From assembly GCA_947652605.1 (NCBI GenBank), contig OX393577.1, positions 24,121,466 to 24,185,465 on the forward strand: a stretch of DNA of 64,000 nt, given 5' to 3'. Source of the stretch: Elmis aenea. Lineage: Eukaryota; Arthropoda; Insecta; Coleoptera; Elmidae. Shown piece by piece: positions 1 through 10,900 of this stretch (positions are counted from its first letter, which is position 1; every line of letters starts with the position of its first letter). Both the position numbers and the translations under genes were made by a program. Under the pieces are notes generated by a model. That model searched no databases, was not told where the DNA came from, and saw only the letters and a program-made list of their open reading frames with translations.

Positions 1-87
1 AAAAATTTATAACACCATATTTTAACGATTTTAGAAATATTCGCAGAAGTAAAGTGCCCTTATTTTAAAAAATTAATGGAAAAAAGT

Positions 88-283
88 TAAGGTCGACTCA
101 CACCGGCGCGATCTCGACGCGGTTGCAGGCGCGGTCACGTTAATAAGTAACCTTGGTTACCAATTATCGCGGCGCGATCTCGACGCGGTTGCGGGCGCGG
201 TCACGATAATAAGTAACCTTGGTTACCAATTATCGTGGCCGCGCCCGCGACCGCGTCGAGATCGCGCCGGTGTGTGTGGACCT
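88..283. mobile_element. GC-rich palindromic MITE, Harbinger-like, with internal tandem duplication
   Basis: Arms of about 75 nt (AGGTCGACTCACACCGGCGC against its complement near 261-282) surround a centre containing AAGTAACCTTGGTTACC. The left half is duplicated in tandem (about 104-170 and 172-237). The flanks TTA on both sides fit a 3-bp TTA target duplication. A shorter copy lies at 19474-19597. Confidence 0.7.
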
Positions 284-342
284 TTATTGAGATTTAAAAA
301 TATGACTTACTAAGATATTTGACGTTTAATTTCCAATAATTA

Positions 343-766
343 TATTTTTGTGCGATCGTACTAGAAACAGCTGTTTGACGGACGCGTTAGCAACCATAAA
401 GTACTGCATTACTGGCCCTATCTTTAGCAACGGCCGTAAAAGTTACTTTTCAGGCCGTTACCCTTAGCAACGGCCTGAAAAGTAACTTTTACGGCCGTTG
501 CCAAGGAGAGGGCCGGTAATGCAGTACATACGCCGTCATCTGTCAGTGACAGAATGTCACGTAGTTTCTAACCTATAATTTTGAAAATTACTAAAAATGT
601 AAATTGTTTTTAATTCGATCGCACAAAAAATGTAATATGTACCTCGGCCAAAACGTTCTTTTTCGGCCTTGCCTGTTTGCTGGCCTCGACTACGTCTCGG
701 CCAGCAAACCAGACGCGGCCGAAAAAGGTACACTTTTTGGCCTTGATACATAAATAACTATTATAG
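343..766. repeat. Two-part repeat with GC-rich hairpins, copy 1
   Basis: One part is bounded by TTTTTGTGCGATCG and its complement (345-632). The other runs to the ggccttgatacataaataa side. The segment 401-526 is an inverted repeat (GTACTGCATTACTGGCCCT arms), within which 427-500 is a tighter hairpin around ACGGCCGTAAAAGTTACTTT. A second hairpin lies at about 675-715 (GTTTGCTGGCC arms). A reverse-oriented copy lacking both hairpins is at about 30990-31258. Confidence 0.65.
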
Positions 767-1236
767 TAACATTAAGATTCAAAAAGTCACTAAAATTTAA
801 TGTCATGACTTTTTATTAAACTTTTTCATTTTAAAATAAGTTTTAGTCATGCACAAACTTTTATCAATAATACAATTTTCTGAGAAATCTATACTTAATA
901 AAAAACTTTTCCATTTGTAGCATACTTTTTGAATGTTAAAATTACTAAAAAATAAAAATTGGAATTTTACTATCCAATTTCGTAATTAGTAATAATTTGT
1001 AAATCCTAATCAGTTTTTCTTATGACCTTTTTTTGTACCTGTTAAAATAACGGCACTTTACTCTTGCGAATATTACTAAAATCGCTAAAATCTAGTGTGC
1101 TCTGAATTTTATTGAACTTTTTCTTATCTCAAACTTAGCTTTAGACCATGCACCAACTTTTATCAAGAATAAAATTTTCTGAGACATCGGTAATAAAAAA
1201 CTTTTCCATTTGTTGCATACTTTTTGAATGACGCTG

Positions 1237-1770
1237 TATTATTTTTTATAGAATAAATACTATTGCCGTAATATTTACTAGAATTTGTGTTTGTGCCGAA
1301 AAATCCTGGATGATCGTCACTCTAAATATAAATCATTAGTTAACAAACAGTAGGCACTTTTTATAGCATTTACATGGACTGGTATATTTTCTTTGTTTTT
1401 AAAATAATTTTGTGAAATAATAGTACATATAATGTAACATGTAAAATATATTTTCTGTGTGCTTTTAATACTTTGATACATCGTTCTCTTCGTAAACATT
1501 GATAGGTATATATTTTTACCTTGATATTCGACCTGTGACACAATTTGTAATTCGGAATTCGGAATATAGATTGGTTTTTTCATAAAAAGCAGAAACATTT
1601 TAATATGATGTGGCAGATGTGCAAAAGTTCACGAAGATACATAATAAGTACTAGTTTTCTTCGACGTATAATTTCAAATTGAGACAGGAAACGAAAAAAC
1701 ACACACAACGCGCATTTTTTTTATTATATTCAATCAATTTAAGTGCAATCCTATCTTTTAAGAACGAATT
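1237..1770. other. No recognisable feature
   Basis: AT-rich sequence with stop codons in all frames beyond about 90 residues. I see nothing supportable in it. Confidence 0.5.
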
Positions 1771-1871
1771 CTGTAAATATATATGGTGACTAACCACCAG
1801 TGAGGCTGAGCCGCTTTTCAGCTTTCTAGATCCTTTATTTTGATTTTATATTGAGGATCAGTCCCAGTCTA

Positions 1872-2601
1872 TTAGCATATTTTAAGAACAACTTTTCTCC
1901 ATTCTGTCCTCTGTTTTGCTTTTTCTTTCCAATTTCTAACCCCTGTCCTGTTTAGATTGTCTATAACTTCGTGCATCCATTTTGACCTAGATCTGCCACG
2001 TCTCCTCTTTCCTCCGGGATCCCATTGTAACGCTGACTTGATTTGGGTGCCCCCATCTGCTCTAAAGACATGTTCCAACCATCTCGCCCTGTGTTGTCTT
2101 ATTTTTGTTATTACGTCTCCTTCCTTCAATTCTTGCGTAATTTCTGCATTTGTTCTAGTTCTGCATTCCGTATCCGTTACTCTAACTGGTCCAAGTATTG
2201 CCCTCATAATTTTCCTTTCGAATATCCTCAGATCATTCTCTTCCTTTTTTGTCATGGTTATTATTTCAGCAGCATATAGTAATATAGGTCGAATTGTTGT
2301 ATTGTAGATGTTTATTTTAGATCTCTTTGTGAGCATTTTACTTTTTAGTAATTTTTTATTAGCATAGAAAGCTTTATTGGCATTTGTAATTTTTTCTTCT
2401 ATTTCATATTTTCTTTCTCCCATTCTGAATATCATAACTCCCAAATATTTAAATGTTTCCACTTTCTCGAATTCCAGATTTTCGATTTTGGCTCTTCCTA
2501 TTACTTGTTTACTTCCAAATTTCATGAATTTTGTTTTTGCCTGATTTACTTTTAATTCCATTTTTTCTCCCTGATCTATTATTTCTTTCGTCATGCTTTC
2601 C
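1872..2601 (-). pseudogene. Reverse transcriptase C-terminal part of the non-LTR element
   Basis: Open for about 240 residues. It begins with the post-catalytic segment KVNQAKTKFMKFGSKQ, followed by FKYLGVMI, TIRPILLYAAEI, LRIFERKIMRAILGP, HRARWLEHVFR and GKRRRGRSRSKWMHEVIDNL. This order matches RTE- or related-clade polymerases downstream of the YADD active site. It is cut from its catalytic half by the inversion and so cannot be functional. Confidence 0.85.
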
Positions 2602-3206
2602 GGCGGACAAATAGTAACATTACATAAAAAAGGTGACCAACAAGTATGTAAAAATTACCCAGGGATAACCTTACTTAATGTAGCCTATAAAATCTTATCG
2701 TCAATAATACAAAGGAAGTCAGCCAAGAAAACCAGAACTATAATTGGACAATACAATATGGATTTACACAAGGAAAATCAACCATTGATGCAGCTCATAC
2801 TGTAAAGAAAATAATGGAAAAAACAAATGAGCATAAAATAGATCTGGAAATGCTCTTCATAGACTTCGAACAGGTATTTGACTATAAAAAGAAAACAACT
2901 CATGTCGGCACTGAAAGAATTAGGTGTATCAGACAAACTAAGGAAAATAACTGTAATGATAATGAAAAGGACTGCTATTTGTATCAAAATCCAGAAAGGA
3001 GCTACAGAAGACATGGTAGTTAACAAAGGACTAAAACAAGGAGACTCCCTATCAACCACTCTATTCAACCTGGCACTGGAGTACGTACTAAGAAAAGTGA
3101 ATAAAGGTAACCTTCGAACAGGTGGTGGACAAATCATTGCATATGCGGATGACATAGTGATTATAAGTAAAACAAGGAAATTAATGGAAAGCATGACGAA
3201 AGAAAT
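2602..3206 (+). pseudogene. Reverse transcriptase catalytic part of the non-LTR element, frameshifted
   Basis: In pieces and three frames: IVTLHKKGDQQVCKNYPGIT (about 2608), then GFTQGKSTIDAAHTVKKIME and LFIDFEQVFD (about 2758-2885), then QLMSALKELGVSDKLRKIT, KQGDSLSTTLFNLALEYVLR and IIAYADDIVI (to about 3170). At least two frameshifts separate the pieces. It is the 5' part of the same copy whose 3' part lies at 1872-2601 in the opposite orientation. Confidence 0.85.
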
Positions 3207-3225
3207 TTATATTTATATAATACTA

Positions 3226-3480
3226 GCTGATTGACCCGGCGTTGCATGGGTGATTACAATTCTCTTTTATCAATCACAGACTACTCGGCGGACGTTCCCA
3301 GACGTTTCAGGCCGTTCCCGGCTGTTCCCGGCCGTTCTTTATACGACGTTTAATCCGTTGGGTCCTAAATAGTAACTGTGCAAAATTTGGTCCCGATCGG
3401 TCAACGGACCTAGGATTCTATAGCGAACAAACAAACAAACAAACACACAAACAAGCTCTTTTATATATATAGATATAGAT
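3226..3480 (+). repeat. 3' tail of another non-LTR-type repeat
   Basis: Starts with a CTAGCTGATTGACCCGGCG-type segment and ends with an ACAAACAAACAAACA tract, then AGCTCTTTTATATATATAG. Such tails are common at 3' ends of insect non-LTR elements. No coding part is present. Confidence 0.45.
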
Positions 3481-3547
3481 TTACGTAGACATGTATAGTC
3501 AGCGTCTACTCTAATGGCAAGCGGTAGGGGTGAGCACTAAACACAAT

Positions 3548-3812
3548 ACCGAGCTTGGTGGCTGGTTGTGTTAACAACCTAACTTGTAATCGGGAGGTCG
3601 TTGGTTCGAATCCCAGGGCCGACTGTCATTGTAGAGGTTTCAGGTGGTTTCCTCTATGGTTAAGGCAAATGTTGTGACCGTACTTCCATCTATCCTTGCC
3701 CATCCTTGACTATCCACATCCTTACCCATTATTCTTGTACCTCTCACGACTGAAGAGGGAGTCAACCCCTATAGCAGTCTGCCGCGCGAGCGGAACACAC
3801 ACGTGAACCACA
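3548..3812 (+). mobile_element. tRNA-derived SINE with perfect 13-bp target duplication
   Basis: The head resembles tRNA-Thr(UGU): an A-box-like GCTTGGTGGCTGG, an anticodon-loop-like CTTGTAA, and a full B box GGTTCGAATCC at about 3603-3613. A non-tRNA body of about 190 bp follows. The 13 bases CACTAAACACAAT occur exactly at 3535-3547 and 3813-3825, flanking the element. Confidence 0.85.
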
Positions 3813-3825
3813 CACTAAACACAAT

Positions 3826-4786
3826 TGGAATTGAACACACCTACCTACTTAGTTGTCTTGGTTTACCCGCCAATGGTTTTAAGGTCCGTAGCGTCTGCTA
3901 CGCGAAAACACCCCTACAACTCGCCGTTAGACTTGACGCTGACTAAACCTTTATATCTTGTTTCGTCCCATGATTCGAAGTGTGAAACGGAAAATGTTTA
4001 TATTGCCAGGATAAGTTTCTAAAAAATGTTAACCAAACTGTGGAGATTTCCCTTAAGGATAAATCATCCTCGATAACAAATATTGCGTCAATTTGCGTGT
4101 GTAAACTCTCTTATCTAGAAAAAAGTTCGACGAATATATTGAAAATTGAGAGCTTTATTTGCATATGAAGTCAAGGTATTTTATAGGATAAAATATTTGA
4201 CGCTATAACAATATTTAGATAGAGGCAAGCAATTTTCTGTAGATATAAACTGTATTACTTGAACCGAAGCAGCTATTTTACAGCATATATTTTTTAATTT
4301 ATTTTACGTCCTGCCATATTCCTAAATCGTGTAAGTAGATAAAAAGTTTTGACTTTTATTTTATTGGCTTTTAAATTAATTTAAAGTGTGTTCAATTTTT
4401 TTAAATTATTTTTTCTTGACGTATAAGCATTTTTAATTAATATAAATTTAAAATTACAGAGCCTTTATTTTTTATTTTGTTTTATTTATTGGACTTTTAA
4501 ACATGAGTTACAATGAAATCAATAAATCAATAAACTGATGTACCGAATACACACACTTCATTTGTGTGGATAGTTATGTTAAAGTGGCATCAATTTCATA
4601 TTGCATACATTTTAAATTAATTATTTTGCGGCTCAGTTACCTTTTAGTGCTCATAACATTGTCGATGTTACCCATTAATTAATTCAAATCGAATAATTGC
4701 TAGTGTGGTGTAGCGTTTCAGTTGTATAAATCATATCGAGCAAGGGCAATTGAATTTATGGTCATTTTATGAATTACTGCTTGCAG
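3826..4786. other. Cyclase intron sequence, nothing recognised
   Basis: AT-rich sequence up to the acceptor ttgcag at 4781-4786. No exon-like stretch or known element was seen. Confidence 0.5.
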
Positions 4787-4954
4787 GAAATGGTGGAGTA
4801 ATGAGGACCTACACCCGGCGTTTTTATGGTTCCGCAAACGGCAGCAGGAAACCGAGTACCGAAACCAACCCGACACAGCATTCCGGTACTACATCACATG
4901 TGCCGCCTGTATATTTCTAGTCATCTGTGTTATGCAGATTGCAACTGTACCCAA
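4787..4954 (+). CDS. Ac76E: Ac76E exon a: end of C1b linker and TM7
   Basis: The acceptor ttgcag precedes the exon and the donor gtaagt follows it. It encodes [20 protein letters not shown], the conserved linker before M2, then the hydrophobic helix [19 protein letters not shown]. One base at the start completes a codon from an unseen upstream exon. The last two bases (AA) join the first A of the next exon to give Lys. Confidence 0.92.
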
Positions 4955-7900
4955 GTAAGTACATTTAATATGTTGATTATTATTAATAAATTCGGTGGAG
5001 AAATTTGGGGCAGAGTTCAAATCTTAATAAAAATTGCCCTCTTATTTGGAAGGTATTTAGAAAAAACTTTAAAAATGAACTTCAAGTGTAATCTTCCTTG
5101 ATTATTTTTAGTAGTAATATAACAAGTGCTTTGAAAATTATCGATAATTTTTGGTAGATATGCCTGAATGCAAGTTGAGCTGATTTTTTCTGATTTAACC
5201 TGCATGAGTGACGATTTGTCAAAAATTATAGATTATTTGCAATGCACGAGTTATATTTTGTCAGAAAATTTCCTTCACCTAACCTACCTGTCAAATTAAA
5301 TGTATTATGTCAAATTTTACAAGTACTGCGCCAGGGGTGTGGGTTAATCTATATTAAAGTGACGCTAGTGGTCGCCGAAATTCGTCAAAAAATTATCAAG
5401 ACCAATAAACGCATGAAAATCTATTAATTGCGAAAACGATATTATCAGTGTATTATTATGTTAATTGGTCGTTTCTAGGAAATCTGAGTTTGTTATTGGT
5501 CGAAAACGCAAATTTGATAGGAGGATCAACATCTGACAGGGGAATGTAAAATTATTACCGTGTAATAATGCTCCCATTGGTAGTCTCTAGATCAGGGGTC
5601 GGCAACGTGGTGCCCGCGGGCACCCGGGTGCCCGCGAAGCATTTTGAAAGTGCCCGCCACTAACGTAAAATAACGTAAACCCACCACTTTCCCAATGACG
5701 TGCTGTTTGTCGCACTATTATAGGAAAGGCAAATAGGCGTCACGCGCGAGAGATTTTCGACGGCACGCTAAGTATCTTTAAATATCGAAAATTTTCATAT
5801 CTTTATACCATAACTAGCTAAAATGGTATGAGATATTCCTTTGGAAAAAGTTGCCAGCGGTCTAACCCAACAAATTTGGAAAAAGTTGCCAGCGGTCTAA
5901 CCTAACTAGTTTTAATATTTGGCACACTGATCAAATCCTATTTGTGTGCCCTTTGTCATAAGTTTGCTATTCGGGGTGCCCTTCTTATCAAAAAGGTTGC
6001 CGACCCCTGCTCTAGAGGATTTAATATTGGTTGAAAACGCAAATTTGACATATGAAGGAAATTTAATATTAATTGGAAAAATTATCACAACTTTAATAAC
6101 GATTGCTTACAGTGTTTAAAATGTATGCACCTTTAAAATTAAATCTCGTTCTCAATGTGTTTTTCCTCCGATACGTTTACTAATAAAGTATTAAAGACCA
6201 ACACGAGCATTGGTGTTCGTATAAATCTGTGGCCTGTGATAGCACGTCTTTCTATTTCGATTCTGATTACAGATAAAGCCCTAATAAACGAAAACCCGAC
6301 AATCATTTGTGCTTTTAGTGTAGTCAGTTAAACGTTAATCCGCTGGGTCAGTTTGATTTCATGCAGCCTTGTGTAATCAATAGCTACCAAAAGTTCTAAT
6401 GATTGTGTTTTGAAATGCATCAAACGTAAAATAAATTATGGCTGTATATCAGTATCTGCATAATGCTGTACAAATACTGCTCTAAATTATTGTGCATAAA
6501 CACATTAGAAGTACCTAATTGTTTAAAATCTCCAGTGTGAAATGTTTCAAAGCTTATTGATTGTTGTTTTTGATTGATGTTGCTGTCGACTTAATCAGCT
6601 TAATGATGCGGTTATTAGTGTATCTCATTAATCCGTTAATTATGTTAAAATTTATACGAGGACATGGAAATTCAACTAACAGGATGGCTCACATACTAGT
6701 TCGTTATTATTAATTTATACTGCTACACATTTATTGGTACACCATTTTTATGAATAGTTGGTCTCAAAAGAGACCCTCTAACAAGGTTTGAACATGTGTG
6801 TATTTATACATCAAAATTACAGTGACAATTTTAACAACAAAATGACAAGGAATTTAAACTATAAAGGTCCACTTAAATATAGCATTATTATCTGTAAAGA
6901 AAAATTTTAAATTATATATTATTTGCCTTAGATATGTGTCAAATTTTAAAATATTTGAAACGGACATTTTGCTTAATATTTGGTCAAATTCGATAACGTT
7001 TTGCTATTAATGTCGATAGAATTGGTCTGCGTTCTTTGTCATTTGCAATTCATCTAATGTTGTTTTTCCAGAAATTAACACACTACCAATTTATCCAAAT
7101 GGCAAAAATTTACAAAGTGTCAAATTTACGCGAAATTTAATATAAAACTGATACCAAAATTTTGTCCAGAGTACACTAAGCCAATTAACTTTGTATGCGT
7201 ATATATTGATAATTGCACTGTTAAAATAGAATATGTAATGGCAATATGTCTTTATTCGAAGCACTGACGCTGTAAAGGTTTGGTAATAGCCTTTTCCTTA
7301 TCTTAAAGACGTAAGAAGCAGAGAAACACCTACGCTATGTTTTTGTTCTATCCGAAATCCAAAATTTACCTTATCTTCGAGACTATCGATGGTAGACTTC
7401 AATTATGCAAATTCGCTTTGTAAAGCCAGATCCACATCAATAATAATTTATGTTGTATGTTGTATTTTGAAATTCAGCAAAAATATTTGCGGCACAAATT
7501 TAACTCTGGTTAAGTATTTTAACACGTAAATATTTATCTTGTGTGTTGTACGGCCGAATCCACGTGTGCAGGTTTGTATTTATATAAATTAATTTTTTTT
7601 AAAGTAACATTTCATTATTTCGAGCAATTTTTTTCGAGTAATTGTTATTCGAGCAACTGAGCTTTCGAGGAACTTTCCATTCGAGGAACAATTTTTCTAG
7701 CAATTGTATTCGAGCAATTGTATTTGAGCAATTTTCCGCACCCCGGGCGCATTAGTTTCCAACTTGAGAGCCTGTTATTAAATTAATAAATACTTGACGG
7801 GAGTAAAGTAGTCGTAGTGCGCATAATAAAATATCTAATAAACGACTAATATAATAAATACAATAAAATAACATGGAATGGACAATGAAGATTCATTGCA

Positions 7901-10900
7901 CCTCATTCAGGAATAGTCAAAACATGACTTGTTATGGAATCCAAAACACTGTCAGCATTACAACAAAACAAAAAAAAACTGATTCATGGAACGAAATAGC
8001 TAAAGCATGTACGCATGTAGTATTGGAGTTGAAAAAAGCAAAGAAAAAAATGTCAAGCTTGTTGGGGTATTTAAGAAGGGTAAGGCAAAAGGGAAAAAAC
8101 TATCGGAACAGGAACAGGTACATTAAAAAATGAGACCGAAATATAGGTATTTACTATTTACGTAGTAAAATGAAACAAAACTACAGATGCACTCAGAACC
8201 AAGTCCACATTGACACTACTGTGCGACGCAAATCTCTTTGAAGTTGGCTAAAAACCGACAGCACGATGGATAGCGTGCATTGTTCGTCACGAAATTATTT
8301 GTGTGCATTTCTATGCGGCGCACAGTCTACACCAACAAAAATTTCGACGAACACGAGCAAATTTGTGTCAAATACAACGCACATTTTTATTGATGTGGAT
8401 CCGCCTTAAGGTTTTCACATTTGTCACAATGCAAACTTGTTTAGTTTAATAAAAATAACTACCCTCCCAAGGATTAATTAAACTCGTCCTGTAATGCTTC
8501 TGAAATGAACATGCATAAAAATTTATCATTGGCAAAGATCCGCAAATATCAAGTCGCTACGACAAAGCGTACACTTCATTAATATTATTTTAATTGATAA
8601 AATTTCAGCAATTTTTAATGTGACGAGTTCATTTGTCAGCAAAAAAAAAACAAGAACAAAGTTTGCAAATTTGAATTAAATCATGAATGTGGTAATGCAG
8701 CAATTATGTATGTAAAATTCCACTCGAAAATTAACATGCAAATGGGCTTGTGTTAATTGGATATTTTTAAGTTTCTTGCTTGTCTCGTTTTACAGCAAAA
8801 ACATTTTGCTTCGGTGCTCCAGCCATTTTACAGATTAGTAAGTAAAATTTTTGATGTAGGTACGCTTAAATTATCGTTATCAGTGTTTTAAAATACTAAA
8901 TGGTATTTGAAATGAAATTTACCTAGCATACATATGTGCTCCCATTTTGAATTTAAGAAGGACGAAATTTAAAATACTTATTATGCGGAATATTTTGGAT
9001 TAACTAGCTTTTGCACAGACCAAAAAAATATTTATACCTACACATAATTTGTTAATTAGAAATTACGTGTTTATATTTTTATTGGCGGCATGCTCAATTG
9101 TGTAATCAGATTGACCAAGTTCCAGCAATGTTTCAATTTATTGTTTACTAAAACTAATCTACAGAATGGACAAAAAGTAAAGTTCCCTTTATTTAGAAAA
9201 CTTAAAGAAAAGGATTTAGTACTTTGAACTTTTTTAAATTATTCGTCTTAATATACAGGGTGTTTCTTAAATATTGCGAAAAAATTGGGAGGTGATATCT
9301 TATCAAAAATTAAGGAAGGTCTTTCATATAATTATTTTTCCTTAGACGTCTCCTTTCGGAGTTACACCCTCTAAAGGGAAGCATAAAATTAATTTTTATT
9401 TTATTTCTCAAATTTGGATAAATGTAGGAGAATGATGTTTGTTAAAAGATTTCCCATAGTAATATTTTCACCTTTACAAGGAGCCGAAAAGTGTGACTCC
9501 TGTTGGTTTTTTTATCAGAACTTTTTATGAGTTGATTGAAAATATTACTAAGGGAAACCTTTTAATAAGTATAAATTATCTACCAAATATCATTCTCCTA
9601 CATTTATCCATATTTTAGAAATAAAATAAAAACCTAATATTACCGCTCCCCTTTAGGGGGATGTAACTCCGAAAGGAGACGGGTAAGGAACAAATTTTAT
9701 ATAAAAGACCCCTCTTAATTTTCGATAAGGAATCATCACCCATTTTTTCCGCAATATTTAAGAAACACCCTGTATAATTGTTTTACGTAGTATATTTGTA
9801 AAGAGACCGTTAAAATAGATTCTTGTAAACAAATTGTGTATCCAAATAATTTTCTTCTCCTTTAAACGTATTTTTAGCATATAGCACCATGTCATTTTTA
9901 AAAGTGAATTTGACTTGTTTTTTTTTTTGTAGATTTGGAAGGAGCAGTTATTTTTTTCCAAAAATATATGTAACTAATTTACGTAATAAGCGTTATCAAT
10001 TTTTTTTTTTCAGAGGCATTGTACTGTACGGAACTATGGGACCTACACTAGTAGTTATGATAGTGTTTGTGTATCTTTGCTGGCTGGATGGTTGTTGCGG
10101 TCCTAGACCTCCATCAGACACACCTTCCGATGAACCTGGGACGTGTTCACCCCCAGGACAAATCGTTGCCAGTAGCAGAGGCCTACGACTCTCCATTTTT
10201 ATTCTTTCCGTCATCCTCATATCGACATGCGCTGTCATCACACTTGTATGTAGAAAACTTTTTATTACACATTTTGTGATGATTTTTTCAGGATGGCAAA
10301 CTAATAACAGATTTACTTTAAATAAAACAATTTACTTGCATATAAAAATTTATTAAAAGTCGACAATTTTGTGCAATATTTGTTCAAATGTATATGAATG
10401 CATTGCTACATGGCAATTTATTTACTTTGCAATCCCTGAACGCCAATGTTATACAACAATAATAAGTAGCGCGCCGTTATTCCGTCGAAATTCAAACTGT
10501 TTTAATTTTTAATTAGGAGGAGCATTTACTTGTCTGACAAAATTTGTTGAGTACGACAAACTTTCGCTATAGCAAACTAAAGTTTTCATTAGCGCTCTGT
10601 ATTGGAAATAGTGTGCGACCCGAGGTCTGCTATTACGTTGTTATAGAGATATTAATGTTATTAATTGGTAAAACAAAGTTATTCAAAAATACATGTCAAA
10701 CATCTTATACAACTCAATGTAATTCTGCTTAATATAAAATAAACTGTTTTTAACACAATCCACGGAACTCATTCTCACACTCTGGACATGGGTTAATATA
10801 AAAATTTAGGGAGAAGAAAACGAACTCTTTTTAGCAAATGGTTCCTTTCTTTAATTTTTATTCGTAAAATTACTATTCTTTATTTTTGGAAACCGATAGG

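Larger units (their letters stand above)
1..1236. repeat. Family A inverted-repeat element (5' end outside the window), carrying two inserts
   Basis: Segments 1-87, about 284-344 and about 767-1236 match the AT-rich family present whole at 20664-21710 and 29221-30270. Shared words include the atattcgcaaaagtaaagtg type and the end tttttgaatgacgctgta. The gaps are filled by a GC-rich MITE (88-283) and a two-part repeat (343-766). Its internal sequence is itself a set of diverged inverted units. Confidence 0.65.
1775..3206 (-). mobile_element. Non-LTR retrotransposon, 5'-inverted (twin-primed), broken
   Basis: The 3' half of the polymerase is read on the - strand from 2601 to 1872, from MTKEIIDQGEKMELKVNQAK to RWLEHVFRADGG and GKRRRGRSRSKWMHEV, the usual C-terminal tail of such polymerases, with a 3' UTR down to about 1775. 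The upstream part of the same polymerase lies inverted on the + strand from 2602 to 3206, including the RT core IIAYADDIVI. The two halves meet again at the same residues (ESMTKEI): 21 bases are shared, inverted, between 2581-2601 and 3186-3206. Confidence 0.85.
7434..8406 (+). mobile_element. PIF/Harbinger element with MADF-type gene remnant
   Basis: Ends AGCCAGATCCACATCAATAA and TTATTGATGTGGATCCGCCT form 20-bp inverted ends with two mismatches. TAA occurs on both sides (7431-7433, 8407-8409), the 3-bp duplication of this superfamily. It carries the MADF-like remnant at 7873-8133 and a degenerate TTCGAGCAATT repeat at about 7618-7735. It lies in the sense direction inside a cyclase intron. 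Confidence 0.8.
4955..10013 (+). other. Ac76E: Ac76E intron of 5.06 kb
   Basis: Runs from gtaagt to tttcag, joining codon pieces AA and A. It carries a hAT MITE (5593-6009), a Harbinger element (7434-8406) and a fold-back (9254-9774). The rest (4955-5584, 6018-7430, 8410-9251) shows nothing recognisable. Confidence 0.85.

Noticed and set aside
1957..2307. Open frame of 116 codons on the + strand
   Set aside because: Antisense shadow of the reverse-transcriptase fragment read on the - strand.
3540..3625. Functional tRNA gene
   Set aside because: The B box is intact, but the anticodon stem has a mismatch, the acceptor stem does not pair, and the 13-bp duplication shows it is the head of a SINE.
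10067..10279. Alternative open frames over cyclase exon b, including the - strand 9996-10241
   Set aside because: Shadows of a real exon whose own frame gives membrane helices and matches the family.
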